Made by a program: the position numbers and the translations under genes. Shown piece by piece: positions 33,060 to 45,024 of a DNA stretch of 64,000 nucleotides. Positions within the stretch are counted from its first letter, which is position 1, and each line of letters starts with the position of its first letter. The DNA lies in NCBI GenBank assembly GCA_030220185.1, contig JASPKZ010003434.1, positions 682,001-746,000 of the forward strand. Direction: 5' to 3'. The notes under the pieces are model-generated. The model had not been told where the DNA came from and searched no databases. It saw nothing but the letters and a program-made list of their open reading frames with translations. Origin of the DNA: Diploptera punctata. Its lineage: Eukaryota; Arthropoda; Insecta; Blattodea; Blaberidae.

Positions 33060-33245
33060 GTCGCAAGTAGTTCGACCACAGGGTTTCTCCCCTGCCAAAA
33101 GCTTCGTTCCACCATTTCTCCATATTCATGTCATTCATTACGTTCCGTTTCATTTCAACCGCTGATCATGCGACAGCCCTGGTAGCCTATATCCACAGAC
33201 CTTTAATAATAGAGACTGCATCTCATCTCATCCCTCTATCTTGCA
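33060..33245 (+). mobile_element. SINE-F fragment
   Basis: gggtttctcccctgcc, ttccaccatttctccatatt, cctggtagcct and catctcatctcatccctc follow the SINE-F order. The head is missing. Confidence 0.65.
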
Positions 33246-33309
33246 TTACGCCGGTAACGAGTGAAGGGGTTAATTTACCTAAGTATTAAGTAAATGTATG
33301 TATGTATGT

Positions 33310-33402
33310 ATGTCATAATAATCATCAACTTCAAGGTATAGGCCTTCTTGCCCCTTTCGGTTCTTCATTCCACCGCCTTTGTCCCGACCGGGGATCGAAC
33401 CG
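33310..33402 (-). mobile_element. LINE tail joined to SINE B-box fragment
   Basis: aatcatcaacttcaagg then ccgcctttgtcccgaccggg. A short LINE 3' tail fragment is followed directly by a SINE-B/D-like head piece in minus orientation (gaccggggatcgaaccgg). Each is too short to date. Confidence 0.45.
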
Positions 33403-34783
33403 GGCTGTCCTTCGAATGAAACTCATAGGCCAATAGACAACATAAATATTTTCCCAGAATATTGTTTTTAATATTATTTGCAAGTTACATTTTGTTATTA
33501 AAACACATTGAATTGTAATATTAAAGCATGGCTGACAATGAAATAATTACAAAACAGAATTAAAGAACAAATACCAAAGTAAACAATTATATACACTGAT
33601 GGAGTATTAAAATCTCTTGAAGATAGTAGTTCCATAATATGTCACCGAAAACTTACAAAATTTGAACCCTGGATAAAAAAAAGGCTGCACTAGGCCTAAT
33701 TATTAAAACAATCGCCTTTGCGTAGGCATACTTGTCAAAACTGGCAATTATTTAAACGTTTGTAAAGGCCTATTATAAATACACTGAAAAATTTAGAGGT
33801 TCTTGAAAAACATTTTCGAATATGAAAAAATTAAGTTTCAGTATTTATGAACAGAAATAACTCGTATACTGTGAATATATTCGTTTGTATCTACAGACAA
33901 ATTAACCGGAAAGTTTTAAATATTACAGAATGTTAATATGTATGTTCACTCCTATACTAATAATGGCCTAATTATCATTCTGTTTTTAGGGAAGTAAATT
34001 GAATTTACCAGAGAGGCCTTGGTATCCATTGACAACGGGATGTTCCGTAGGGAAGAAAAATAATTCATTTAATTAATCATGTAAAAATGTTACCTTAATT
34101 AATAATTTTCATAGGCCTACCTATTTTTCGACTTTTCTGGTAACAGAAAATGAACCTCAGCAATCGCCGCTTCCTCTACATCATAATTAATCATATATAT
34201 AATAAACATGTATTCTGAAACTGTTATTTAAATGCCACTAATTCAGATAACAATAAACAAATTACATTTGTTTTATCAACATTCCCTTGCTATCAAGCAA
34301 TTGAACTCTTCACACCAAGATAGAAATTTACACGAAATATAAAAATTAAACATAATATTATTAGTATAGGAGTGAACAAACTTATGTACACAATTCAGGA
34401 AGTTAAGTACACTACTCGGACTTAAAAAAACACGTCCTCTACTATAATGTACTACTTACTTTCCTTGTTGCGTGCATAACTATTATCACGCCATAGTAAC
34501 ACTGTAATTGTGTTGTTATGGAAATCTTTATGGCATGTCTGTCGTAATAAATTTATTGATTGAATAATTGCCCCGAAAAGAGAACTAACCCACAAAAATT
34601 CGAAATTTGAGTTTTTGGTGGATTAGTGATATATCCGAAGAATATCATGGCATCTTGCATATAAAACTATCCCTACTCTCTTCCAGATTTATTTTATTTA
34701 TTTTTAAAAGTTGGTATTCAAACGAATAGTGATCTATACGAAACAAAATGGCGGAAGAAGTTATTTAAGTCATGAGTAGCAGT
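33403..34783. other. Unassigned AT-rich sequence
   Basis: Contains three TAGGCCTA octamers. No coding or repeat signal was recognised. Confidence 0.4.
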
Positions 34784-34857
34784 TTACAGCCCACGCTTTT
34801 ATTATAATTTTCTTTATAGTTACACCAATTTTAATTGGAGGATTTGGAAACTGTTTA
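34784..34857 (+). pseudogene. Nuclear mitochondrial fragment of cox1
   Basis: The plus-strand frame reads AHAFIIIFFIVTPILIGGFG then NC. Insect cytochrome c oxidase subunit I has, as I recall it, [20 protein letters not shown] at this place in the barcode region. The DNA (ctttttattataattttc, aattggaggatttggaaa) fits insect mitochondrial codon use. About 70 bp remains with several substitutions, and mitochondrial similarity ends abruptly on both sides. Confidence 0.75.
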
Positions 34858-35285
34858 GATTAGATCTGTTTTCGAAGTAACTATTCACTTATAAAGAAAC
34901 TCTACTGGAGTTTTATTTTGAAAAATTCAAACATAGTTGGTCACACCGCGTTTAGAATGTTTTGGTTTATATCTTTAGGCTGCAGGCCTAAACGTGTATT
35001 ACTCTCTGTATTTATGTCTTTTGTAAATTCAACTAAAATTAAAATTGAAAGCATTCTTAAATATTTATTGATGGTCAAATGGAATGGTAATTATTTTTCA
35101 AATCTGCACTTACCTAGACGATAGAGGAAAATACGAAAAAAAAAACACGAATACTACCTGAGCCAACTCGTTCAGCATGGAAGACTTTGTTTGTAATTAT
35201 ATTTGTACCATTTTTATGACGACAATATTGTATGAATATCTTTATTTTTGTTTTTCGTCTTTCCTTTTGTTTTTTCTTTCCTTAG
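34858..35285. other. Unassigned sequence
   Basis: A 68-codon frame at 34918-35124 has no recognisable features. Confidence 0.35.
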
Positions 35286-35692
35286 TTTAACCTCTCCATT
35301 TGTAGATTCTTTTACATGCTCCACTCCATCTGGACATTAAAGGGACACGACATGATGGGAGAGGATTTTAAACTGTGGATCATATACTACGTTTGGTCAC
35401 AAAAGGGCCTGGTGGCCTTCTCGGATGAGTTACTGGCTAATTTTCAGGACCATCTATGAGAAAACATGAGCATATAAAACAAGGCAAATCACATTCGTAT
35501 TAAACAAGAAAAATATGATATGGAAGATGTGAAGCCCAAGACGATGTCCGGGTCTATTTGGACCTTAAAGTTTCCTTACATTTGTCTTATCGGTGAGTAA
35601 AATCCCCGTAAAATATAAACCAGGAAACTAGTTCCGAAAGGAGATCAAACCTGAGCCCTCTGCGTCTGAGACATCGTCATTGTTACGAATAC
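35286..35692 (-). mobile_element. SINE-D copy, near full length
   Basis: The head is at the right (B-box-like gggctcaggtttgatctcc on the minus strand), then gataagacaaatgtaagg, and the tail at 35290-35400 with gacacgacatgatgggagag. Its architecture is the same as 1380-1836, but it is more diverged. Confidence 0.7.
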
Positions 35693-36065
35693 ATAGAGTA
35701 TTTTACATAGATATTTAATTATTTCATAGATTATTTCAATTATTCCAAATAAAACCAGCGTTGAAATAAAGCACTTAGACATATTATATTTCAGGACAGA
35801 GTTTTGATTATGGCAGGACAAAGATTGAAAGGCTAACTGTAAAATGTCTGCATTTAGACTAATGGAATGTTTAGTACAGTTAAGTTATAGCTGTAGGTCA
35901 GAAGTTTAGTATATAAACCTTGGAAAATATGGGACTCGCGTCTGTCTGTTGAAGAGTGTCCTGATGGATAAGTCTGCATACCATTTTTCTTAATATAATG
36001 TACCTAGGACTTTTGGAAAGGGAATCAAGTAGTTTAAATATTTTAATAATGTTTTTTAAAGTGTA
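35693..36065. other. Unassigned sequence
   Basis: No feature was recognised. Confidence 0.4.
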
Positions 36066-36076
36066 GGAATTATTAG

Positions 36077-36430
36077 CTATCCCGCGCCGTAGCCGAGCGG
36101 TTAAGGTAGGAGGCCTTGGCGCAGAGCTACGGGACTTGCGCTGGTTCGAGTCTCCATGGGGGAAGAAATTTTCTCATGGTATTTCGGCCAGTATGGGACC
36201 GGTGCCCACCCAGCATCGTGAGGCAATTGGGTAGCTACAATAAGTAGCGGCTCCAGGTTGAGGAACCAGCTATAACGGCTGGGGGACTCGACATGCTAAC
36301 CACATGTCACCCCTACACTGGCTGTTGATCATCTGCCTCTGTGATTGACACATGTGGATGTGAAGGGCCAGCAGCCGGCTGGTAAAAGGGCAACCGCCGA
36401 AAAGTGGAAAGACCCTCAATCGGAATCGAA
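36077..36430 (+). mobile_element. SINE-A, full length, young, with TSD
   Basis: An 11 bp TSD GGAATTATTAG lies at 36066-36076 and 36431-36441. The head is cgccgtagccgagcggttaa with an intact A box (tagccgagcgg) and B box (ggttcgagtct). The body is cagtatgggaccggtgccca and the end is gaccctcaatcgga. It is nearly identical to 50306-50650, so both inserted recently relative to other copies. It is tRNA-derived and would be transcribed by pol III. Confidence 0.95.
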
Positions 36431-36441
36431 GGAATTATTAG

Positions 36442-37668
36442 ATACTTATATAAATGTAAGGGTGGATTGATAAACCCCCATCTCGCTCTCTCAAAAAAAC
36501 TCCGAATGTAGGTTATCTTAATATAAGCTTAGATTAGTTATTTAGGGTTAGAATAATAGGGTAATTGTAATCATTATAGTAACAGAAATAAAATAATTTA
36601 AATTAAGAATCCATTTATTCATGTTCAAAACACGTATGCCTTTATAACTAATACATCCACGTACTAACGCTCGGCTAGAACCTCATGCTACCAAAATTCG
36701 AAGTCCCGAAGGTCCTTTAAGCCCTAAGAAAACCAACCAGTTTGTAATAGTCATTATTACTATACAACACCAGTGGGTATTTTCTAATCTTGCTTAGGGT
36801 TATTCTTCCATATGAATTTGTTTTTATAGTTGTATTTTATCTGCACCACGTTTTGCACGTGTGGATATATTACGAGTTAGAAGATGAAAGAAATGGGTTG
36901 AAATTGAAACAAGGCTGGAAAGGAAACATTTTGTTTGGTGAAACAGAAGTAAGCTAGTCTGAATAACGTGTGTGGTTTGCTACAAAGAGACTCATTTGTC
37001 AACAGTGATGTTAGAGAGGCGCTTGCCAACTTCTCTAGCACATTCATCTCCTCTGTCTTCTTCTTCTTCTCCTTCGGTCGCCATGTTTTATTTGTATAAT
37101 GACACCACTACTTTTTTATTAGTCTTTCTTTGTCTGTATCGTCTAGCATTTCCTTATGTCTTCTACAGCAGACTGGCGTTTAACCATGACCATGCCAGGC
37201 TCCGCTTTCTCACATGTACGTATAAAAAAACAGTCAGGTTAGTTTTAAAACTTTTTTAACAACGTTATTTGTCTGCGCTTGAAAAGGCTGACATATTTTA
37301 CACAGATACTTAAGGTTCTTATGCATACCTTCAATCTACGAAGAAAGTCGTAATCAGAATTTTTATGCCTTAAAAACCCATAGACCACGGCCTGATTTGA
37401 ACATACAAATATCGTAATCAGAGGCGACTGGTTGATTAATTCTCTGGGACCGCCTATAAAGGGATAGTCCTATAGGCCTACGTTATGGCAATTAAAATGT
37501 AAATATAAATTTATCTTATCTCTACAGGTTTATAATAAAGTATTTAACATAAACATGTGTAGGCCTATAAAGTAGATCTATAACCTGTATGATAATGGAT
37601 ACAGCATTAATATTATAACAAGCGTGCTGGTAATTTATTTTTGAGTTAAGAAAACTACGAATTGCAAC
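36442..37668. other. Unassigned sequence
   Basis: A 95-codon frame at 36972-37259 (plus) with a serine-rich stretch has no identifiable family. Two TAGGCCTA octamers lie near 37475 and 37561. Confidence 0.35.
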
Positions 37669-37825
<157 letters not shown>

Positions 37826-38106
37826 ACATCAGAGATGAGGTTCCTCAGATATGTTGCAGGATATACTCTAAGAAACCACATACCTAGTGAAACAATTAGG
37901 CAAGAATTAAAAATGTTTAATGTAAATGAAAAATACAAAACTATAAACAAAAATGACATGAACATATTTTAAGAATGGACTCTTCTAGGCAAACAAAACA
38001 AGCAATGTTGTACCAACCTCAAGGCTATAGAGATGTGGGACGTGCTAGAAGACGATGGGAAGATTAATTCTGAGAGCGGAATAGGCCGACGGCCTACCAT
38101 GAAGAT
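37826..38106 (+). mobile_element. LINE-B-like 3' end between two ATT arrays
   Basis: The plus strand encodes MRFLRYVAGYTLRNHIPSET, IRQELKMFNVNEK and, after a frame break, GYRDVGRARRRWED. The ORF end is followed by ggccgacggcctaccatgaa and then directly by (ATT)n, so the array is the LINE 3' tail. Confidence 0.75.
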
Positions 38107-38107
38107 A

Positions 38108-38180
<73 letters not shown>
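38107..38180. repeat. (ATT)n array, LINE tail
   Basis: A pure ATT run continuing the 3' end of the LINE fragment on its left. Confidence 0.95.
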
Positions 38181-38181
<1 letters not shown>

Positions 38182-38282
38182 CACCATCATCGTCATCCGA
38201 AACGAATTAGGCCTTTGTAGACCGGTTTTGGTAGCATAGTATAGCAGTCTTTTAAGAGGTATTCCTAGTCTTCGATGTCCTT

Positions 38283-38536
38283 ACTTACTTACTTACTTAC
38301 TCACTGGCACTATCGAACCCGTAGGTTCATGGCCGCACGGACATAAGCTCTCCATACATCCCTATCCTGAGCTAATGCTTTCCAATCATTCCCTGTATAA
38401 TCTACTTCCCTCAAATCATAGTTAATGTTGTTCTCCCACCTCATTCTTGGTCTACCAACTGGGCGTTTTCCTTCTGGCTTTCCTACAAGAAGTTTCCATG
38501 CACGTCTTTCATTCCCCATACGCGCAACATGTCCTG
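38283..38536 (-). mobile_element. LINE-A, 5'-truncated, with TSD
   Basis: A 10 bp TSD CGATGTCCTT lies at 38273-38282 and 38537-38546. The 3' end at the left has a tetranucleotide tail (acttacttacttactt). The minus-strand frame is open: GNERRAWKLLVGKPEGKRPV, GRPRMRWENNINYDLREVDY, WKALAQDRDVW. This is the C-terminal end of LINE-A. Confidence 0.93.
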
Positions 38537-38546
38537 CGATGTCCTT

Positions 38547-39259
38547 TGAGTTTATATTGCGTCATCATTTTTGGGATTCTTCAATTATCCATTCTTTTTA
38601 CTCGTATATGGAATAGCTAGTTTTATTTTTATCTGTTGAGTATTTCTTCTGTTGATTCTACTTCTATAATTGTTCAAAAATGTCTTCATTATTTTTTCGA
38701 TCTAGAAGAGTTATCCGGCTGTCCTTCAGAGAAATTTAATTTCCGTTGCTTTGATTCTGTTCCTGTATCTTTTTTTTCAATGTCCAAATCTTACTTTTAT
38801 ATAAAAGGGAGGGTAATTTTAAAGTATAAATAATGTATTATTTATTATTCCTAAGATATGTGTAAATTTGGCGATTTTCTTGTTCACATCTTTCTTCATT
38901 TTGATAAAATGTTTCACAACCTAAATAGTTGAAATGTTGTACTTGTTCTAGGCATTGGTTAGTGTGTATTATCTTACTTCTGATTAGATCTTCTCCTTAA
39001 GAATGCCATTACGTTTGACTTTTATACTGAAATTTCCATCCCAAAATCTTTTAATATTTGTTTAGTATTTATAGTCATACTTGTAAGTTATTCTCTGAAT
39101 TGGAAATTATAACTTGATCATCTGCGAACAGTAGGGTATTTAATGTTAACGTAGGCCTATTGGTTATTATGATTCCTCATGTATAGATTAGATTCCATTT
39201 AGACATGATTTCATTCATTTAAATATTTAATAGTGGGTTTTAGTGACAACCTTGTCGAT
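38547..39259 (-). mobile_element. LINE RT fragment
   Basis: The minus strand at about 39105-39140 reads LLFADDQVI, the RT catalytic box, followed by ISNSE. Downstream is KQILKDFGMEISVK-like sequence at 39030-39070 and a C-terminal part toward 38560. Many breaks. The LINE-A insertion at 38283 sits at its 3' side. Confidence 0.7.
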
Positions 39260-39274
39260 TTATTATTGTTATTC

Positions 39275-39347
<73 letters not shown>
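39260..39347. repeat. (ATT)n microsatellite
   Basis: ATT run at the 5' side of a LINE RT fragment. The poly-Leu and poly-Asn frames are artefacts. Confidence 0.95.
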
Positions 39348-39558
39348 CTCTTCTTGCCAGGATACGTAGGGAGCATATACTACGACTGGTCTGCATCACA
39401 TTGAAGGGTGGATGTTGTGATTCAGTGTCTGAAATTTATCAGGAACCAAGCATCAGCGGTATAACTACTATATCACGAATGAAGGAATTGCCATTCACAA
39501 GCTTGTCCAGAAATCTAAAAGGAGAGAGTCCCACCTCCAACCTTGCGGTTGACCGGTA

Positions 39559-40104
39559 ACACTGAGCAATATATATTTTTTTTGTCTCAGAAAGAAAAAT
39601 ATGTGATTCTGATAGTATTTTTTCTCCTGAATTCAAATATGATACCGGTTTTTCTCGATCACGCAAGGTTTCTGAGAGACAGGAATTTATAATTTCAAAC
39701 ACTTTAATATTTTCTACATTCGTAATCAGACAATATTCGAACATTCGGACTCACCTAGAAAGTAAGAAATTACGATTTTCTGCTATAGCCTATTTCTCCT
39801 ATAGAACATCCCTCTTGATGGCCCAACAATAATCGGCCAGCATATTAGGATTCCATTTGCCTTGATATATCTTTTCCATAGCTGAAATCACCTGAGTTAG
39901 CTCATTTGGTTTTATTTTACAATGAGAAAATGGACGAAAAAACGTTTATTAAAAAAATAATTATTTAAATCCATTAATTGAAATTGAAATAAAAAAACTG
40001 TGGGTGATGGAGAAATTTCGAATACATACTTGAAAACACGATAAAAAAACTGCATTAAGTACAACTATTGGTACTCATGAGACAAAAATCATGTTGACCA
40101 ATGT
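39559..40104 (-). mobile_element. Element T5, copy 2
   Basis: Same ends (acactgagcaa, ttgaccaatgt) and order as 32011-32566. The C-terminal tail is partly preserved on the minus strand at about 39780-39895 (YQGKWNPNMLADYCWAIK-like). The ENLGAVSDEHGE part is deleted: the sequence jumps from the ctgaaatcacctga region to an unrelated gagttagctcatttgg segment, which is also found in copy 3. Confidence 0.75.
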
Positions 40105-40235
40105 AATGTGCCCAAGGGAAACTCAGTTTACTCGAAATATCAAGGAGAGTCGGCTTATGAACAGGTCAACTGAGCTTAAACATAATATAGGTCTATTGAT
40201 CTTGATTTTATATAGGTCTATATATAATCATTAAT

Positions 40236-40253
40236 ATTATTATTATTATTTTA

Positions 40254-40308
<55 letters not shown>
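40236..40308. repeat. (ATT)n microsatellite
   Basis: ATT run with a TTTT interruption, about 130 bp downstream of a LINE-B 3' end. Confidence 0.95.
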
Positions 40309-40439
40309 CATTACCAATGATATTGTATTTAGTGGAATAAATCACTGCATCTGAAATGTTGGCAGGTGTTAATGATGGAATTTCAAATTTGCAGACACTA
40401 AATTTTCCGTCATTATTATTTCTGATATTTTCATTATAG

Positions 40440-40870
40440 CAACGCGGATATATCATCATCATCATCACTCCAGGGATTAGGCAATTGCCCGTTCCGACTT
40501 CATAATGCATCAGCCAACGTCTTCTAGGTCTTCCAACATCACGCCTTCCTCTTGCTTGATAATTTCTGGCTAACAATGGATATCTCTCCTTGCTCATTCC
40601 ATCCATGTGATCAATCCATTTCTGTCTGTAATTCGTGACTTTATCCAACAAAGGCTGTACTTTCAATTCTTCTCTTATATCCTCATTTCTTATTCTATCA
40701 AGTCTTGTACATCCTTTTACTTGTCTTAGGAACCGCATCTCTGCCGTCTGTATTCTATCCTTCTGTCTTTTCACTGGAGCCCAAGTTTCACATCCATACA
40801 ATATTGTGGGAACCGCCATAACATTATACATTTTTATCTTGGTTTCTTTTCTAATTTTATTTTTGATATA
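40440..40870 (-). mobile_element. LINE-B fragment, open C-terminal frame
   Basis: The minus-strand frame starts near 40831 and stays open through AVPTILYGCETWAPVKRQKD, RFLRQVKGCTRLDRIRNEDI and RGRRDVGRPRRRW. The original ORF end is followed by a gatgatgatgatgat tail. Downstream readthrough into the ATT array makes the frame look longer than the real remnant. The catalytic RT region is absent. Confidence 0.85.
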
Positions 40871-41384
40871 TACATATGCTAATTACGATACGTTAATATC
40901 CTCTGGCAAGATTCCATTCGTGCAACAGTTAATGGAACAAATTTCTTACAAGCATTCCATATGTTGCTTGTTGGCACACGTATCAAAACATCAAAAAGCA
41001 CTGAGCTCAATGGCATTCATTTCCAACAACTCATTCTGGCTTCCTATTAAAACTCTAGCACATTTAATTGAAGTATTTAGTGTAAAAAGAATGTAAGAAG
41101 TAGCCCATAATTATAATGTGTTTTTGCGAGAGAACAGTGAACTTTCTAAAGAAGAAATATTTAGATCATTAATTCTCTAGAATAAAGAATTCCTTTGCGT
41201 CATATTGAGTATTGCAAAGTTATACTATTTAAAGAATTTTGGGCGCGATAAAAGAGTTCAAGAGGAATTAAAAATGTGCTACTACATAGTACGTGTTGTG
41301 AAGAACAATATCGATTGATGGGTTAGCAAGAATAACTCCTTCACCTCTTGAAACTTTGATAAGAGTAGAGTCTCAGTATCAATA

Positions 41385-41919
41385 ACACTGGTCAACATGA
41401 TTTTTGTCTCATGAGGACCAATAGTTGAACTTAATGCAGTTTTTTATCGTGTTTTCAAATATGTATTCGGAATTTCTCCATCACCCACATTTTTTTAATT
41501 TCAATTTAAATTAATGGATTTAAATAATTATTTTTTTAATAAACGTTTGTTCGTCCATTTGTCCATTGTAAAATAAAACCAAATGAGCTAACTCAGGAGA
41601 TGGAAAAGAGATATCAAGGCAAATGGAATCCTAACATGCTGGCCGATTATTGTTTTACCATCAAGAGGAATGCTCCACAGGCGAAATATAGCAGATAATA
41701 GTCATTTCTTACTTTCTAGGTTTGTCCGAATGGTCGAATACTGCGTAGTTACGAATGTAGAAAATATTAAAGTGTTTGAAATTATAAATGCGTGTCTCCC
41801 GGAAATCTTGCGTGATGGAAAAAAAACGATATCATATTTAAATTCAGGAGAAACAATAATATCAGAATCACATATTTTTCTTTCTCAGACAAAAAAAAAA
41901 AATATTTGTTGCTCAGTGT
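41385..41919 (+). mobile_element. Element T5, copy 3 (opposite orientation)
   Basis: Left end acactggtcaaca, right end tgctcagtgt. The tail-coding strand is now plus: a short stretch at 41600-41690 gives MEKRYQGKWNPNMLADYCFT. It shares with copy 2 the deletion of the ENLGAV part and the adjoining aaatgagctaactcag junction, so copies 2 and 3 form one deleted subfamily. Confidence 0.75.
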
Positions 41920-41934
41920 AATATGAGAAAATAG

Positions 41935-42500
41935 CATCATCATCATCACCATGGGTGCTACAGCCTGTTACAGACCATAACCACCCCTACAATACGTCTC
42001 CATTCTCTTCTATCTCCTCATTTCTTCCTCCATCTAATCATTTCTATACCTTGAGATAATTTTGCACATTCCTCTAATGGAGGTCTTCCAACTTTCCGCT
42101 CCCATTGATTTTATTTAAAGTTACTTTACGGTATAGATCTGATTTATTTTCTCTGAAAAGGTGACCCAGCCATCTTATTATTGAGGTTTCAAACGCATTG
42201 GCAACAGCACTAAGTTATCGTTTATACACTCTCTTTAGTTCATCAATCATCATTATATTTGATGGGCCAAACGTCATTTTCACGTACTGGTCCAAAAATT
42301 CTCTTCAAGTTTTTTTTTTTTTTCGCTTAAAATTTTAAGTTAGTTTTCTTGAATCTTTGCCTATAATCAGGGCTCACTCCCATAAGTAATTATAGGTATC
42401 AGAAGTGTTTTATATATTTTTTATTTTGTTTGAGAGCTCATTTTTTTATCCAAAAGATACTTTATTAGCTAGGATTAGTATTTTATTAATTTCTACATTA
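41935..42500 (-). mobile_element. LINE fragment
   Basis: The minus strand encodes ERKVGRPPLEECAKLSQGI (about 42045-42105) and, further up, a degenerate RIFGPVRENDVW-like stretch. An atcatcatcatcacc tail marks the 3' end at the left. 5' truncated. Confidence 0.65.
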
Positions 42501-42504
42501 GCTA

Positions 42505-42918
42505 ATCTTATTTTGTCATCATCATCATCATCGTCCTTTCAAGTATTAGGCCCAGTGGCCCCTTTACGGTCTCCCGCCATCTCCGAAAAGGTCGACCCAC
42601 AGATCTTCTGCCTCGAGGAATGTAGTGAAGAATTTGTTTTGGTATTCTGTGACGATCCATGCGCTGAATATGGGCTAGCCAATTGTTTCTATATTCTTGG
42701 AGGTATTCAGATATAGGTACGATGTTTAACTCTCTGGCTATTGTTGAATTTCTTTGGTGGTCTAGAAGGCTATAACCTGCAGTTCGTCGCAGAAATTTCA
42801 TCTCCGTGGCCGTAATATGACGATCATCCTGAGTTCTGATGGTCCAAGCTTCACTGCCATAACAGAGTATGGGTCTAGCGAGAATTTTATAGATTTTCAT
42901 TCTTGTGTGTCTCTGCAC
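42505..42918 (-). mobile_element. LINE-B-like fragment, open frame
   Basis: 136 open codons on the minus strand: KIYKILARPILCYGSEAWTI, EMKFLRRTAGYSLLDHQRNS, NWLAHIQRMDRHRIPKQILH, RGRRSVGRPFRRW. The 3' end carries a gatgatgatgatgacaa tail. It lies head to tail with the preceding fragment. Confidence 0.85.
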
Positions 42919-42940
42919 TTTTGATGGTTAAAAAAAAAAA

Positions 42941-43231
42941 GTAAAGTGTTCCCACAACAGACCCGGAGGCCCTTGCGGTAGTAGGAGGTTAGGGGTCCCA
43001 CTTTTTCTAGACAATCGGCACTTTATGTCAGCCGGGTTGTCAGCCCTGCGTGACGGCCGCCTTTACCCCCAGAACAAGCGTCTGGTACTCATTTACGTTA
43101 GAGGCTGAGTCGACCCCAGGGCCATAATGCCGCCAGAGGGTTTGGGTCAGTTCAAAATCCTGACCCCAACGGGACTTGAACCCTCGACCCTCTGGCTTGT
43201 AGCTCAGTGCCTTAACCACTACGCTACGGCG
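42941..43231 (-). mobile_element. SINE-E, full length
   Basis: On the minus strand the head cgtagcgtagtggttaaggc and B box gggttcaagtcc are followed by gacccaaaccctctggcggc, cgtgacggccgcc and a tail ending near aacactttac. Left flank poly-A at 42930-42940. No exact TSD was found. Confidence 0.88.
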
Positions 43232-43332
43232 TTTCAGTAATAATTATTACTCTTGACAGACATTTTCTGATTACCATTGATATTGAAGTCTGAAAACGGA
43301 AAAGTGATACAGTGAGAGAAGAATAATAACAA

Positions 43333-43870
43333 TTGTGTCTAACTAACACACTGGCACTACCAAACCCATAGGTTCATGACCGCGCGGACACAAGTTCTCC
43401 ATACATTCCTTTCCTGCTCTAATGTTTTTCAATCATTCCCTGTATAATCTACTTCCCTCAAATCATGGTTAATGTTATTCCCCCACTTCATTCTTGGTCT
43501 ACCAACTGGGCGTTTTCCTTCTGGTTTTTCTACATGAAGCTTTCATGCATGTCTTGCATTCCTCATTCGTGCCACACGTCCTGCCCATCGCAGCCTACGA
43601 GACTTAACTCTTCTTATTATATCTGGTTTCCTATAAAGACCATGTAATTCACTGATTTGTAGTCTTCTCCATTCACCTGTCTGTTCATCTGTCTTTGTCC
43701 AAAATTTTTCCTAAGAACTTTATTCTCAAATGCTCATAATCTGCTTTCCCCCTAAAGTAAAAGTCCATGTTTCGCAACCATATGATATAACTGGTAGAAT
43801 AATATTTTTATGTATTTTCAGATTAACATTTTTTGAAAGCAGTGGACGTTAAGAGTCCCTGTAATGCATA
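43333..43870 (-). mobile_element. LINE-A fragment
   Basis: The 3' end is at the left (cactggcactaccaaaccca). On the minus strand the coding order is GKPEGKRPVGRP, FRNEDKVGKN-like, then the CETWTFT block at about 43765-43785 and the KTIILPVISYG region near 43790. Frame breaks throughout. Confidence 0.85.
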
Positions 43871-43875
43871 ACAGA

Positions 43876-44995
43876 TAGATATTTAAATTATTTCACCGTT
43901 TCAAAAGTAAACTTATATTTACCCACATTAAAATAATGTATATTACCGTATTTGGTTTATTTTTTATTTCCATGAACTTAATTTTCTTTTTATTTATTGT
44001 TAATCGCGTATTTTATGCAGCATTTTCCAATTTCATAAAATTTTCGTTACTTGCTTAACTTAAGTTAATAATAGGCGCGGTCAAAAATATATGTTTTACA
44101 TAAAATTACTTGCGGTAATCGCTGAGCTTATATCCCTATCCGGTTCTTTGAGGTTTGGATTTTTTAAAACTAACATATAAATAGAGATTGTAGAGTTTAC
44201 CAATTGTACATTTTTCATTCTAAGAATTAAATTAAGCATTTTATGGTAGCGTTTTATGAAAGGAATCATAACAATTTAGAAAGCTGTCATCAGAATCCAT
44301 ATTTTTTAAATAATTAATATTTGCCCAAGTAACTTTTTTCTTCCTTATCTTCTCCAATATGTCCCTTCCCAACTCAGTCTGTTATTACACAACTTTCAAA
44401 TTAAAATATTTGAATCGCTAAGGTAAAACTCTCATTTATAAAATTTTCCATTCGTTGTTTAATTGCTATTTTATTCCTACCCATATTGGTATTTAACTCC
44501 CACAACGAAGCGACCTGACTATCACTTCTTCTGCGGTTCAAATATTCTAATGTGAAAATTGTGTAATAAGAGATTGCCTTGGGAAAAGAGACATATTGGA
44601 GAAGAAAAAGAGTTACTTAGGAAAACATTCAATATCTCAATAATGTGGGTTTCTGATTTGCTTTTTAAGTGGTTATGATTGCTTTCATAAAACGCTACAA
44701 AATGATAAACTACTGACTTTGCAATAAAGTGCATAATTTCATTTTTAAAATGCTAAATGTTTAATTGCTATAATATCCTCACTCTATTTATATGTCAGCT
44801 TTAAGGTATCGAAAATCTGGAAGAACTGGATATATTTACCTGATGTTCTAATTTACTGTGTAAATTCTGAATTCATGAATCTTCTGTCTCAAGTATTCCC
44901 TCATTTTACTCTTTAAAAATCTAGTGATTTTCCATCTGATGCTACCCAGTTATTCTAAGTTTATTTCATTTGACTTGACTAATCAATTAATTTTT
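43876..44995. other. Unassigned AT-rich sequence
   Basis: No element was recognised. A 70-codon frame at 44522-44734 (minus) has no signature. Confidence 0.35.
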
Positions 44996-45024
44996 GTGAA
45001 CCGAAAGTGCGATTTTCGGTTCAC
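44996..45024. other. Perfect 11 bp stem-loop
   Basis: GTGAACCGAAA (44996-45006) pairs with TTTCGGTTCAC (45014-45024) around a 7-base loop. No flanking element ends were recognised. It could be a terminal-repeat remnant or chance. Confidence 0.6.
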
